Positions 53,714 through 63,105 of a stretch of DNA of 64,000 nucleotides are shown piece after piece; position 1 is the stretch's first letter; every line of letters starts with the position of its first letter. Origin of the DNA: Peptococcaceae bacterium (GTDB taxonomy: Bacteria > Bacillota > Desulfitobacteriia > Desulfitobacteriales > Syntrophobotulaceae); the NCBI GenBank assembly GCA_009782825.1, contig WRII01000001.1:1-64000 (forward strand), written 5' to 3'. A program made the translations under genes and the position numbers. The notes under the pieces are model-generated. The model did no database searches, was not told where the DNA came from, and worked only from the letters and a program-made list of their open reading frames with translations.

Positions 53714-55955
53714 AGAAGCCGAGAAAACCAACACCAGCAAATGTATGCAAAACCGTGAACTCTCCTGGCTGAAGTTCAACGAGAGAGTTTTAGAGGAAGC
53801 CAATTTCAGCGCCAATCCCCCCCTTGAACGCTTAAAATTCATTTCAATTTTTTGCAGTAATCTGGATGAATTTTATATGATCAGAGTCGGCAGTCTGACC
53901 GATTATCTGCTGTTCGCCCCTGACTATTTTGACAATAAAACAGGAATGACAGCCGAAGAGCAATTGGAGGCGATCTACAATCAGACCTCTTCGTTGTTTG
54001 CGCTTAAAGACCGCTATTTTTCCGTGGTCACACAAGATCTGGATCACCAAGGACTCCGCTATATAAAAATGAATGATCTGCCAGACAGTGAGTGCAAAAA
54101 AGTGGAAACCCATTTTGTCAGAAATATATTGCCGCTCCTTTCCCCGCATATTATTGACAGCCGTCATCCCTTCCCTCATATGGACAATAAACGGCTGTAT
54201 ATCGCCGTAACCCTTGGTCATAAGAACAGATCCGTATTTGGATTGATTGCCATACATCATACGTTAGAAAGAATTTTCTGTCCGGAAGGCAGCCAAGGCT
54301 ACGTTTTGATGGAGGATATTATTTATCATTTTGTTCATCTTGCTTTCAGCCCGTATAAAGTTAACGAAAAAACCATTCTGGCTGTCACCAGGAACGCTGA
54401 TATCAATACAGAAGAAGACAGTGTGATGGATGAAGATATGGATTACCGGCAATTCATGAAAAAAACCATTAAAAAACGTCAGCGTCTTGCTCCTGTCCGT
54501 TTGGAACTGCAGCATAATATCAGCAGACCTTTCCGGGAGTTTCTCTATGACAAATTAAGTTTAAATGAGAAACAGACATTCCTATCTTCAACGCCTCTGG
54601 ATCTTTCTTATTCTTTTCGTCTGGAAGATATAGCCGGGGAGAAACTCAGCAAAAAATTGGACAGGCCCCTGCACACCCCTGCCAGTGTCAGCTTTTCAGA
54701 GAAAAGAATGACTCTCATGAAACAGGTTCAGAAAAAGGATGTTCTCTTTTCCTATCCCTTTGAGAACATGACGCCGTTTCTGGAGATGCTCAGACAGGCT
54801 GCGGAAGATCCGCTGGTATTATCGATCAAAATAACCCTTTACAGGATTGATGTTCAGTCTAAACTGGCTGAGGCGCTGATTCGCGCCGCGGAAAACGGCA
54901 AAGAAGTTATTGTACTGATGGAATTGCGCGCCAGGTTTGATGAGGCGAATAACATCGAATGGTCTCATCGCCTCGATGAAGCAGGGTGCCAAGTGATCTA
55001 CGGCCCTCCGGGGTATAAAGTGCATTCGAAAATATGCCTGATCACAAGGAAGGATTTCGGAAAAATACAATATATCACCCAAGTGGGAACCGGGAACTAT
55101 AACGAAAAGACTGTCAAGCTTTATACCGACCTCTCCCTTGTTACCTCAAATCAGGAGATAGGACAAGATGCCAGCCTGTTTTTTCATAAGCTTTTATTAG
55201 GGAATATGGATGGGGATTATAGTCACTTATGGGTGGCGCCCCATAGTTTGAAGAAGCATATTATTCAGAGCATAGAGAAGGAACGCCGTAAAGCTGAAGA
55301 AGGGGAAACAGGGCAAATTATTATTAAATGTAATTCGCTCACAGACCGGGAAATTATGCTTAAGCTCATTGAGGCTTCTCAGTCTGGAGTCAAAGTTGCG
55401 ATGATTATACGGGGTATTTGCTGTCTGGTTCCTCTCATTCCCGGGTTCACCGAAAATATCACGGTGATCAGCGTTGTTGGCAGATTCCTTGAGCATTCAA
55501 GAATTTTCTGTTTTGGTGTTGGTGACGAGAGAAAACTTTATATCTCATCCGCTGATCTGATGACGCGCAATACGGAGCATCGTGTCGAAATTGCCTGCCC
55601 TGTTCTGGAAGAGGACTTGAAACAACGGGTTTATGATATGCTGGAAACGCTGCTGATGGACAATACAAAAGCCTGGGAACAGTTTTCAGACGGCAGATAT
55701 GTTTTGCGCCATCCTTTTACGGATATGATTATCAATTCACAGGAGATGTTTATAGATGAAGCCCGTGTCCGCTCGTTGCAGGTGCTGTCGGAAAGCGAAA
55801 AAATCTCCAACGATGCCGAATTTTCCTCTGCGGTCAAACATATGGTTCAAAACATTATTAAGAGTATGCAGTCCGCTGCCAGGTTTCTGGTTAAGCATTT
55901 CTGGAACCTGGTCGGAAAGGGTCAAGCCCTGTTTTCAAAACTTAGAAATAAATGA
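53691..55955 (+). CDS. ppk: polyphosphate kinase 1
   Basis: Ppk1 polymerises the gamma-phosphate of ATP into polyphosphate, reversibly. The 754-residue protein has the N-terminal domain (NRELSWLKFNERVLEEANFS), the head domain, and two phospholipase-D-like catalytic domains. The autophosphorylated His445 is in YKVHSKICLITRKDFGKIQY, followed by TGNYNEKTVKLYTDLSL. The second catalytic His602 is in FLEHSRIFCFGVGDERKLYI. It begins inside ppx. A synthesising enzyme and a degrading enzyme are thus co-translated, as in many bacteria. Confidence 0.96.
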   Translation: MAVMTSAREAEKTNTSKCMQNRELSWLKFNERVLEEANFSANPPLERLKFISIFCSNLDEFYMIRVGSLTDYLLFAPDYFDNKTGMTAEEQLEAIYNQTSSLFALKDRYFSVVTQDLDHQGLRYIKMNDLPDSECKKVETHFVRNILPLLSPHIIDSRHPFPHMDNKRLYIAVTLGHKNRSVFGLIAIHHTLERIFCPEGSQGYVLMEDIIYHFVHLAFSPYKVNEKTILAVTRNADINTEEDSVMDEDMDYRQFMKKTIKKRQRLAPVRLELQHNISRPFREFLYDKLSLNEKQTFLSSTPLDLSYSFRLEDIAGEKLSKKLDRPLHTPASVSFSEKRMTLMKQVQKKDVLFSYPFENMTPFLEMLRQAAEDPLVLSIKITLYRIDVQSKLAEALIRAAENGKEVIVLMELRARFDEANNIEWSHRLDEAGCQVIYGPPGYKVHSKICLITRKDFGKIQYITQVGTGNYNEKTVKLYTDLSLVTSNQEIGQDASLFFHKLLLGNMDGDYSHLWVAPHSLKKHIIQSIEKERRKAEEGETGQIIIKCNSLTDREIMLKLIEASQSGVKVAMIIRGICCLVPLIPGFTENITVISVVGRFLEHSRIFCFGVGDERKLYISSADLMTRNTEHRVEIACPVLEEDLKQRVYDMLETLLMDNTKAWEQFSDGRYVLRHPFTDMIINSQEMFIDEARVRSLQVLSESEKISNDAEFSSAVKHMVQNIIKSMQSAARFLVKHFWNLVGKGQALFSKLRNK

Positions 55956-55978
55956 TGGGTGAGCGAGAACATAACAGG

Positions 55979-56012
55979 GCAGTGTGGCCGCTGTTTATTT
56001 TACACTGCTTTT
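55979..56012 (+). terminator. probable terminator after ppk
   Basis: GCAGTGT (55979-55985) and ACACTGC (56002-56008) form a 7-bp stem with a 16-base loop, followed by TTTTAT. Twenty-four bases past the ppk stop. The long loop makes it a moderate candidate. Confidence 0.5.
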
Positions 56013-56150
56013 ATAAAACTTTTACGCATCGCTGGTTTTGATTTTACATAAAAAATTTATAATTGAGTGTAGCAGCTACCCAAAAAGCAGCTACATAATG
56101 GCTGCACAATAAAGATAGCTACAGAAATAAAAAAGGATAAGGTGAAGAAC

Positions 56151-57752
56151 ATGCAAATGCACATGGGTTCAAGGGTCATTACAGCGAGAATTACAGCGCT
56201 CCTGCTCGTGATTTTTATGGTGACAGGTATGGCTGGATGTAATTCCCAAGGGAGTAGTCCAAGCAATACTGGCAACAATGCCGAACATTTTCGGATTGCC
56301 GTACAGGCAATGCCCAACACATTGGACGCCAACGCGGCATCCTCCAATGCCGGGATTCAAATCTACCACAATATTTATGACACATTGGTGATGCGGGACA
56401 CCCACGCTAATGAAGTAAAATTCGTTCCCGGCCTCGCCGAAAGTTGGCAGATGATCGACGACCTCACTTGGGAGATCAAGCTCCGGCCTAATGTAAAATT
56501 TCACAATGGCTCCACGATGACTGCCGAGGATGTGGCCTATTCCATGAACAGAGTCATCAAGCAGGAGGATCCCGCTTACCTGATTGTCCATTCTTACCTG
56601 CTCGCCAACTTTGATAACTTTGAGGTCAAAGATGATCTCACCCTGCACGCGCATACAATAAAGCCAGAACCCCTCTTTGAGCATTTGATGTCTGATTCCA
56701 ATGTCGGAATCTCTTGCAAAGCCTATGTGGAATCCGTCGGTCTCGATGCCGCGGCTCAAGCCCCGGTAACAACAGCGCCCTATAAAGTTACCTCCTTCGA
56801 CTCCGGCCAAAAGCTGGAATTGGAGCGTTTTGATGAGTATTGGGGAGAGAAAGCCCCGTTCCAAAAGGTCACCTATACTTTGGTACCGGAAATCATCTCC
56901 CGCATCACAGCCCTGCAGAATAAGGAAGCGGATTTTGTCACCAACATTCCCCCCGATCAGGAAGGGACGCTGGCGGGCAATCCTGACATCAAACTGGTGG
57001 GTGACGTCCTGCAAATGTATCACATTTATCGCATCAATATGAACAACCCGATTACTAACAACGCCGATTTACGGGCGGCTTTGAGCTGCGCCATTGACCG
57101 CCAAGCTCTTGCAGACTCCCTCTGGGACGGCAAAGCGGAAGCCGCTGACAGCCCTCAGTTCAGCGTTTATGGGGAGCCCCTCTTTATCGCGGATAATCAT
57201 GATATGCAATACGATGTGGAGAAAGCCAAGGAATTGCTGGCGCAATCCGGGTACAACGGAGAACTCATTCACATCTACAACAAAGCCCATTATTACACCT
57301 ATGCTGATTTAGCCGCCCTGGCCGTCATAGACATGTGGAAAGCTATCGGCATCAACGCGGAGTTTGTGGAGCTGGAAAACGTGTCCCCCAGCGAGGATAT
57401 AGAAATTCAAACGTGGTCAAACCCCCTCTATTACATGGATCCCATGGGCTACATTGAACGGGCATGGGCGCCGGAAGGCGAGGTGGCCACACCGCCGATT
57501 AACCAATTTGTTCCGTCCGAGGAATACATCAAGCAGTTTGAAATTGCCAGATACAATACAGATATTGATCAGCGTGTAGCTGCGCTGAAAGCGATCTACA
57601 AATTCTTCCATGAAGAAACCCCCTTTATTTATCTGTATAAGCCCTACGAATCCTTTGGAATGAATGCCAATGTACACTACGAAATCCCGCGCAATGTGCG
57701 CACTTATGTTATCGGACTGCGGGCTGGCGAAATCAGCTTTAGCGCCCCATAA
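56151..57752 (+). CDS. ABC transporter substrate-binding lipoprotein, peptide/nickel type (SBP_bac_5)
   Basis: A solute-binding protein of about 533 residues. Signal segment ITALLLVIFMVTGMAGCNSQ has the lipobox MAGC, so it is anchored on the outer face of the membrane. The SBP_bac_5 signature LAESWQMIDDLTWEIKLRPN, then KFHNGSTMTAEDVAYSMNRV, and DLRAALSCAIDRQALADSLW are clear. It supplies the permease and ATPase genes downstream. The ligand (dipeptide, oligopeptide or other) is not determined by sequence. ATG 56151 preceded by AAGGTG; GTG 56142 is an alternative start. The gap 55956-56150 carries three AGCTAC motifs of unknown meaning. Confidence 0.92.
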   Translation: MQMHMGSRVITARITALLLVIFMVTGMAGCNSQGSSPSNTGNNAEHFRIAVQAMPNTLDANAASSNAGIQIYHNIYDTLVMRDTHANEVKFVPGLAESWQMIDDLTWEIKLRPNVKFHNGSTMTAEDVAYSMNRVIKQEDPAYLIVHSYLLANFDNFEVKDDLTLHAHTIKPEPLFEHLMSDSNVGISCKAYVESVGLDAAAQAPVTTAPYKVTSFDSGQKLELERFDEYWGEKAPFQKVTYTLVPEIISRITALQNKEADFVTNIPPDQEGTLAGNPDIKLVGDVLQMYHIYRINMNNPITNNADLRAALSCAIDRQALADSLWDGKAEAADSPQFSVYGEPLFIADNHDMQYDVEKAKELLAQSGYNGELIHIYNKAHYYTYADLAALAVIDMWKAIGINAEFVELENVSPSEDIEIQTWSNPLYYMDPMGYIERAWAPEGEVATPPINQFVPSEEYIKQFEIARYNTDIDQRVAALKAIYKFFHEETPFIYLYKPYESFGMNANVHYEIPRNVRTYVIGLRAGEISFSAP

Positions 57753-57767
57753 AGCAGGTATACGGGC

Positions 57768-58703
57768 ATGATAAAGTATATGGTCAAAAAAGCTGGAATC
57801 GCTGTGATCACTTTGTTTTGTGTGTTGGTGTTTATCTTTGTTTTTGCCAGGCTCACCGGCAATCCTTTCGAAATTATGTATCCGGATGGCATGGCGCCGG
57901 GGCAGCTGGAGGAATACAACGCCAAATATGGGCTGGATCAATCTTATGGGCGCCAATTTGTACTCTATCTGACGAACGCGTTCCATGGAGATTTTGGCGA
58001 CAGTCTGACCGAAAGACGGCCCGTGACGGATATTTTCTTTTCCCGAGCCGGCGAGACTCTGAAGCTTGGCTCGTGGGCCTTACTCATCAGCGTGACCCTT
58101 GGGGTCACGCTGGGCATTTTGATGGCCCTTTATCAGGGAAACATCCTGGTGAAAATAGCCGACCATACCATGTCAGTGCTCTATGCGGTACCCGGCTTTA
58201 TCCTGGCGATTTTTCTGCTGCTCATCTTTTCTTACAGCTTGCGGATACTTCCCAGCCAGGGAGGAGGCAGTCTGGCTCACTATGTGATGCCGGTGGCTTG
58301 TCTTTGTATTGGCACAACCGGGGCGATTCCCATTATCCGCCATGTTCGCAACAGCATCCTGGAGACCTTGTCTCAAGATTACATCCGAACAGCAGTAGCC
58401 AAGGGAATCGGGAAGAAAAAAACCATTTTGCGGCATGCGTTCCGAAATTCTCTTATTCCGATTCTGACTCAGATCAGTATTGTCATGGTTGACATCCTCA
58501 TCGGCTCCCTGATTATTGAACGGACCTTCTCATGGCCGGGAATTGGAACGACATTGGTAAGTTCCGTCATGAACCGGGATTTTACACTGGTTCAGTTCAG
58601 CGTGTTGATGCTGGCGGCTGTTGTGATTCTCATCAATTACCTGCTGGATATTCTCTATATGGTTGTTGACCCCAGAATTGAAGTGGAAGGATCCAAGACA
58701 TGA
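57768..58703 (+). CDS. ABC transporter permease, DppB-type
   Basis: A 311-residue inner-membrane permease with about six helices. The N-terminus MVKKAGIAVITLFCVLVFIF is typical, the EAA-loop sequence is YIRTAVAKGIGKKKTILRHA, and the end VDPRIEVEGS is characteristic of DppB proteins. It pairs with the DppC-type permease, whose start overlaps its stop by 4 bases. Located 15 bases after the binding-protein gene. Confidence 0.93.
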   Translation: MIKYMVKKAGIAVITLFCVLVFIFVFARLTGNPFEIMYPDGMAPGQLEEYNAKYGLDQSYGRQFVLYLTNAFHGDFGDSLTERRPVTDIFFSRAGETLKLGSWALLISVTLGVTLGILMALYQGNILVKIADHTMSVLYAVPGFILAIFLLLIFSYSLRILPSQGGGSLAHYVMPVACLCIGTTGAIPIIRHVRNSILETLSQDYIRTAVAKGIGKKKTILRHAFRNSLIPILTQISIVMVDILIGSLIIERTFSWPGIGTTLVSSVMNRDFTLVQFSVLMLAAVVILINYLLDILYMVVDPRIEVEGSKT

Positions 58704-59542
58704 TAAAGACATGGAACGAGTTGCCGTTGCGGATCAAGGTGTGCGTGGTTCTGCTATGCGTTGTGCTGTTTACAGTGCTTTTCGCTGATTTCCTCATGCC
58801 TTATGATCCGGACAAGACGGATTTACTGCACAAAACCTTGTCGCCCGCCTTTATGGGCGGAAACGCCGAGCACATTTTGGGAACCGACGAACTGGGACGG
58901 GACGTCCTCAGCCGGGTGATGTATGGCGCCCGAATCAGCATTGGGATAGCCTTGTTTGGGTTGTTGATTGGCTGTGGTTTCGGCCTGATATTGGGGTTGA
59001 CTGCCGGATATTTTGGCGGATGGTGGGATCGGGTGGCCTTGATGCTCATCAACTTCCAGCAGTCCATTCCCTTCATCCTTTTTGTCTTGGTGGGGCTGGT
59101 GATCTTCGGCCGCAGCATTCCTGTATTGATTGTCTTGATGGGCATCGCTCGGTGGGAGACTTATGCCAAAATAACCCGTGGATTGGTTTTGAGCCTCAAG
59201 AAAAAGCAATATGTGGAGGCGGCAAAATGCTATAACGCCTCCCCTCTGCGGATCTTAGCGCGTTATATTTTTCCCGGGGTCAGAACCTATCTGATCGTGC
59301 TGATCACCTTGAATTTTCCCTTGATTCTGCTGGTAGAAACGTCTCTCTCTTTTGTTGGAATCGGTGTTCAGCCGCCCACAGCGACGTTAGGGCAAATGGT
59401 AGGGACCGGAAAGAATTATCTTGTCATGGCGCCCTGGATTTCTATCGCCCCGGCGATCATGATTGTTGTTGTGGCTTATTGTATTCAGCATATTGGCGAG
59501 CACATGAGAGAACGGTTTGATGTACGTCTTTTGGAGAAATAG
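58700..59542 (+). CDS. ABC transporter permease, DppC-type
   Basis: A 280-residue second permease. ADFLMPYDPDKTDLLHKTLS and ILGTDELGRDVLSRVMYGAR are the DppC signature; the EAA loop is KKQYVEAAKCYNASPLRILA; the C-terminus ends GEHMRERFDVRLLEK. Forms the membrane channel with the DppB-type protein. Start ATG overlaps the previous stop. Confidence 0.93.
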   Translation: MIKTWNELPLRIKVCVVLLCVVLFTVLFADFLMPYDPDKTDLLHKTLSPAFMGGNAEHILGTDELGRDVLSRVMYGARISIGIALFGLLIGCGFGLILGLTAGYFGGWWDRVALMLINFQQSIPFILFVLVGLVIFGRSIPVLIVLMGIARWETYAKITRGLVLSLKKKQYVEAAKCYNASPLRILARYIFPGVRTYLIVLITLNFPLILLVETSLSFVGIGVQPPTATLGQMVGTGKNYLVMAPWISIAPAIMIVVVAYCIQHIGEHMRERFDVRLLEK

Positions 59543-59599
59543 AGAGGCGGTTATGCAGGTATTAGCCTATTACGGTATTAATCACAGAGGAGGGCCGCT

Positions 59600-60580
59600 A
59601 TGTCTACGGTATTGAAGGTGAAAAATTTGAGGGTCAGCTTAAAAAGCAGAAACGGGGTATCCTATCCGGTGGAAAACGTCACTCTTGCAATTCAAAGAGG
59701 CGAAACCCTGGCCCTGGTGGGGGAATCAGGCAGCGGAAAATCCATGACAGCCCTTTCTGTTATGGGGCTGCTGCAGTCTTGGAACAGTTACTTGCGCCCT
59801 CACATTGAAGGGGAAATTGAGTTCACTCCAAAAGGCGGCAAAACGATTCGCCTTGACAAGCTCACGGAGAAAGAATTTGATAAAATCCGCGGCAAGGATC
59901 TGACCATGATTTTTCAAGAACCCCTGTCTGTTCTGAACCCGGTTGTCTCCGTAGGGAAACAGATTGCGGAGGTTATTCTGGCCCATGAGAAGGTACGGCC
60001 GGCTGATGCAATCCGACGCGCGGTTGATCTTCTGGAGGCGGTGGGCATCCCCGATGCGGCCAGCCGGTATAACGCTTTTCCCCATCAGTTCTCCGGGGGT
60101 CAGCTGCAACGCATTACCATTGCCATGGCCATTGCCTGCGATACCAGCTGCCTGATCGCAGATGAGCCTACCACGGCGTTGGATGTGACCATTCAGGCCC
60201 AAATTCTCGATCTGCTGAAAAAGCTTCAACAGGAGCGAAAGATGGGGATCCTTTTGATTACCCACGATTTTGGGGTCGTATCGGAATTCGCAGATTATGT
60301 GGCGGTGATGTATGCCGGTCACATTGTCGAGTATGCGGCAGTTACCCAGATTTTTGCCAATCCGCATCACCCCTACACGCGCCTGCTGATCTCCTCTATT
60401 CCTACCCTGGAAACGATTCCGGGCAAGAGGTTTCCGACAAAAGAGGATTTCTTGTCTGAAAAAGGCAAAGCCGCCGGAACCCCCATATTTGATCCAAAAC
60501 ATAAGCGGGCCGCGAAATTGGATCAAGTGGCAGCCGGGCACTATGTGTCTCCCGCTTTCATGAGAGAGGCTTACGCGTGA
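59600..60580 (+). CDS. ABC transporter ATP-binding protein, DppD-type
   Basis: A 326-residue ATPase. Walker A is LVGESGSGKSMTALSVMGLL, the signature is FSGGQLQRITIAMAIACDTS, Walker B is LIADEPTTALDVTIQAQILD. The C-terminal oligopeptide-transporter extension (NPHHPYTRLLISSIPTLETI) is present, but the usual iron-sulfur-type cysteines are absent. Powers transport together with the DppF-type ATPase. An AGAGGAGGG ribosome site precedes the ATG. Confidence 0.94.
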   Translation: MSTVLKVKNLRVSLKSRNGVSYPVENVTLAIQRGETLALVGESGSGKSMTALSVMGLLQSWNSYLRPHIEGEIEFTPKGGKTIRLDKLTEKEFDKIRGKDLTMIFQEPLSVLNPVVSVGKQIAEVILAHEKVRPADAIRRAVDLLEAVGIPDAASRYNAFPHQFSGGQLQRITIAMAIACDTSCLIADEPTTALDVTIQAQILDLLKKLQQERKMGILLITHDFGVVSEFADYVAVMYAGHIVEYAAVTQIFANPHHPYTRLLISSIPTLETIPGKRFPTKEDFLSEKGKAAGTPIFDPKHKRAAKLDQVAAGHYVSPAFMREAYA

Positions 60581-60609
60581 GCATGTCCGCCGAGGAAAGA
60601 GGTCTATCT

Positions 60610-61521
60610 ATGAGTGATGTTCTGCTGCAAATAGAAAATGCCAAGATATACTTTCAGGCCAAATCCAACCTCTTTAGCAAAGGGGACTCCAAAATCATCA
60701 AAGCAGTGGATGGCGTCAGCCTGTCCATCGGGAAAAATGAGATTCATGGCCTCGTCGGCGAATCCGGATCCGGCAAAAGCACCCTTGGCCGGGCGATTAT
60801 GGGGCTGAATGTGATCACAGGGGGAAAAATCTTATTTGACGGCAGGAGCATCTCCTCCCTTTCCCAAGGGCAGAAGAAAAAAGAGCGCCTAAAGATCCAA
60901 ATGGTTTTTCAGGATCCGAACAACTCTCTTCCCCCACACATGAAAACCGAGAGCATTCTGGGGGAACCGATTTTGCTGAACCGCCTGCTGCCCAAGAATG
61001 AAATTGGCGGCCGGGTTCGGGAGCTTCTCAAGTTGGTCGATCTGCCGCCTGATTTTGTCTCCCGCTATCCCCATCAGCTGTCGGGAGGGCAGAAACAGCG
61101 TGTGGCGGTGGCCCGCGCCATGGCCTTGAAGCCTCAGCTGATCGTGGCGGACGAGCCGACCTCCGCGCTGGATGTCTCGGTTCAGACACAGATTTTGAAC
61201 CTGCTGCTGGAGCTCAAGGAGACCCAGGGCCTTTCCGTTCTTTTCATATCCCATAACTTATCTGTCGTGCGTCATATGTCAGACTCAATTTCGGTGATGA
61301 GCCAGGGGAAAATTGTGGAACAAGGGAACACAAAAAAGATATTTGAAACTCCTGAAAACGCCTACACGAAAAAATTGCTGGCAGCGATCCCACAGATGAA
61401 GGCGCCGGAAGCGGAGTGCGAAAGAAAGGATAAAGAAGGGGAGAATGCCGCGCGGGAGAAGGATGTATGGGAGAATGCCGCACAAGAGAATACCGAAAGG
61501 AAGGATGCAGTATGTCTGTAA
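60610..61521 (+). CDS. ABC transporter ATP-binding protein, DppF-type
   Basis: The second ATPase, about 303 residues. Walker A LVGESGSGKSTLGRAIMGLN, signature LSGGQKQRVAVARAMALKPQ, Walker B IVADEPTSALDVSVQTQIL. I choose ATG 60610 (AAAGAGG 7 bases upstream) over the GTG at 60577 that overlaps the DppD stop. The last 35 residues are a Glu/Asn/Lys-rich tail with a repeated ENAAREKD/ENAAQENT element, not part of the ATPase fold. Overlaps the next gene by 10 bases. Confidence 0.93.
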   Translation: MSDVLLQIENAKIYFQAKSNLFSKGDSKIIKAVDGVSLSIGKNEIHGLVGESGSGKSTLGRAIMGLNVITGGKILFDGRSISSLSQGQKKKERLKIQMVFQDPNNSLPPHMKTESILGEPILLNRLLPKNEIGGRVRELLKLVDLPPDFVSRYPHQLSGGQKQRVAVARAMALKPQLIVADEPTSALDVSVQTQILNLLLELKETQGLSVLFISHNLSVVRHMSDSISVMSQGKIVEQGNTKKIFETPENAYTKKLLAAIPQMKAPEAECERKDKEGENAAREKDVWENAAQENTERKDAVCL

Positions 61522-62888
61522 GCGATAGCACCTGTAGATTAGAGGTTCGGCTGGACAGGGAAGATTTTATGGATCAGATTGGGAGAGAACAGAGGTTTCT
61601 TCTGAAAATACGAAATTGTTCAGAGCAGGAGGTTTCAGGTGTTTTTTGTTTTCAACCCCCTTTGACAGCGGAGCCGTGCCGCAAAAAGGGTATTTGGCTG
61701 GATAGCTTGGCAAGTGGACAGGCCCTGGAAATTCCCCTGACCTACACCTTCAACCATGGCGGCCGGCATCAGTTCTGCGGATGGATAGAGGGACAACAGG
61801 TGTCTACCCTGTGGAAAGACACAGTATTTTTATCAGGCGCCGGTTTTTATTCGGGGGATACTCATACCCATTCCTGTTACAGCGACGGGATGGGAACACT
61901 GGCAGAAAACAGGGATTCCATGTTGGAGAAAGGGCACAGCTTTCTCTACAGCACAGACCACGACACAATGGAACATCAAGAGGGTATTCTCGATTTTCAC
62001 AAACAGGATGAATCGAAATCTTTCCTTCATATTGCGGGCTGGGAATTTACCTCGCAGTATGGACATGCCTTGGCTTATGGCACTGCCAGTCCCGCTGATC
62101 CTAAGCGCATCAGCCAGCACGGGGATCTTGCGGGATGGCAGGATTTTGTTCATGAGATGAAAAATAGGAACGGAATCGTGTTTTTTGCCCACCCTTATGA
62201 GGCGCCTGAGTTTGAATTCGGAGATACCGTTGTGTATAATATTCGTGGAATAACAGGGATTGAGGTTTGGAATGGGTATAATTATCACGCCATTAACAAT
62301 CCCAACCGACAGGCTTTCCATCTGTGGGATAAGTTGAACATGGCTGGTAAAGGACACTATATCGGAAATGCTGTCTCCGACGCGCACACGGCTCCCAAAC
62401 AAGGGACCCCTTTTATTAAAGGGTATTTGGCGGAGCTGAGTACGCAAGCAGTCCATCATATGCTGAAAAGAGGCGGTTTCTTTGGAAGCAATGGTCCGGA
62501 AATTGTGTTTTTCATGAACGGACAAGGGATGGGGGACACATGTAAACTCACCCAGGGCAAGATGGTTCATGCCCAACTTAGGGTGTTCGATCCCTTGGGC
62601 AGGTTGGAGAGAATTACTCTGCTTCGCGGAAAAATTCACGGTGAAAAGATGCAGGAGGTTCTGCATGCAACCCCCCAAGGTGAAACGGAGGGCACTTTGT
62701 GGGAAAAGGATTGGCATTTTGACGTTGCGCCGGGAGAATTTTATCGGGTGGAAGTCCTGAGTGAGATGGGGACTGCCTCTTACAACAGAGATCTGAAAAA
62801 ACAAGAAAAAGGATTTGCGTTCAGCAATCCCATTTGGGTGGAAGACGAGTGCAGCAATCCGTTAGGGACTCATTGGGGTCATGATTAA
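61512..62888 (+). CDS. CehA/McbA-family metallohydrolase (PHP domain)
   Basis: A protein of about 458 residues. The first 105 residues form a beta-sandwich-like domain. The PHP-type metal site follows: FYSGDTHTHSCYSDGMGTLA, FLYSTDHDTMEHQEG, AGWEFTSQYGHALAYG, VFFAHPYEAPEFEF, and IGNAVSDAHTAPKQGTPFIK, giving the expected His/Asp/Glu ligands. Family members hydrolyse phosphoesters or carbamates. It is coupled to the transporter genes (10-base overlap with the DppF-type gene), so it probably processes the imported substrate or a related compound inside the cell; no signal peptide is visible. Confidence 0.88.
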   Translation: MSVSDSTCRLEVRLDREDFMDQIGREQRFLLKIRNCSEQEVSGVFCFQPPLTAEPCRKKGIWLDSLASGQALEIPLTYTFNHGGRHQFCGWIEGQQVSTLWKDTVFLSGAGFYSGDTHTHSCYSDGMGTLAENRDSMLEKGHSFLYSTDHDTMEHQEGILDFHKQDESKSFLHIAGWEFTSQYGHALAYGTASPADPKRISQHGDLAGWQDFVHEMKNRNGIVFFAHPYEAPEFEFGDTVVYNIRGITGIEVWNGYNYHAINNPNRQAFHLWDKLNMAGKGHYIGNAVSDAHTAPKQGTPFIKGYLAELSTQAVHHMLKRGGFFGSNGPEIVFFMNGQGMGDTCKLTQGKMVHAQLRVFDPLGRLERITLLRGKIHGEKMQEVLHATPQGETEGTLWEKDWHFDVAPGEFYRVEVLSEMGTASYNRDLKKQEKGFAFSNPIWVEDECSNPLGTHWGHD

Positions 62889-62899
62889 CGGGTTGCTGC
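62851..62899 (+). terminator. hairpin overlapping the end of the metallohydrolase gene
   Basis: GCAGCAATCCGTTA (62851-62864) and TAACGGGTTGCTGC (62886-62899) pair over 14 bp with one G-U and a 21-base loop that contains the end of the coding sequence. No U tract follows, so it could be an mRNA-stabilising structure rather than an intrinsic terminator. Confidence 0.5.
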
Positions 62900-63046
62900 G
62901 CCAGAAGAGTCCTTTCATTACTTACAAAGGCTTTACTCTCCTATTACCAATATACGGTTACAGATTTTACATAAAGGCATTATACTTAAACTATCTTGAC
63001 TAAGTTTTGTTTTGATTTTCCTGGTTATGCACCTGGACTTTACACC

Positions 63047-63079
63047 TAATTGTTAAAATTATAACGATCTTAACAATTA
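63047..63079 (+). promoter_or_regulatory. palindromic operator-like site upstream of the glycosyltransferase
   Basis: TAATTGTTAA (63047-63056) and TTAACAATTA (63070-63079) are perfect 10-bp inverted repeats separated by 13 bases, 26 bases before the start codon. TTGACT at about 62996 could be a -35. Likely a repressor-binding site; the regulator is unknown. Confidence 0.55.
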
Positions 63080-63105
63080 GTATCCTTCGACAACTGGAGG
63101 TCAAA

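Noticed and set aside
56070-56125. AGCTAC motifs as an operator
   Set aside because: Three AGCTAC hexamers occur, but spacing is irregular (15 and 28 bases) and no symmetry is seen, so I did not list them as a regulatory site.
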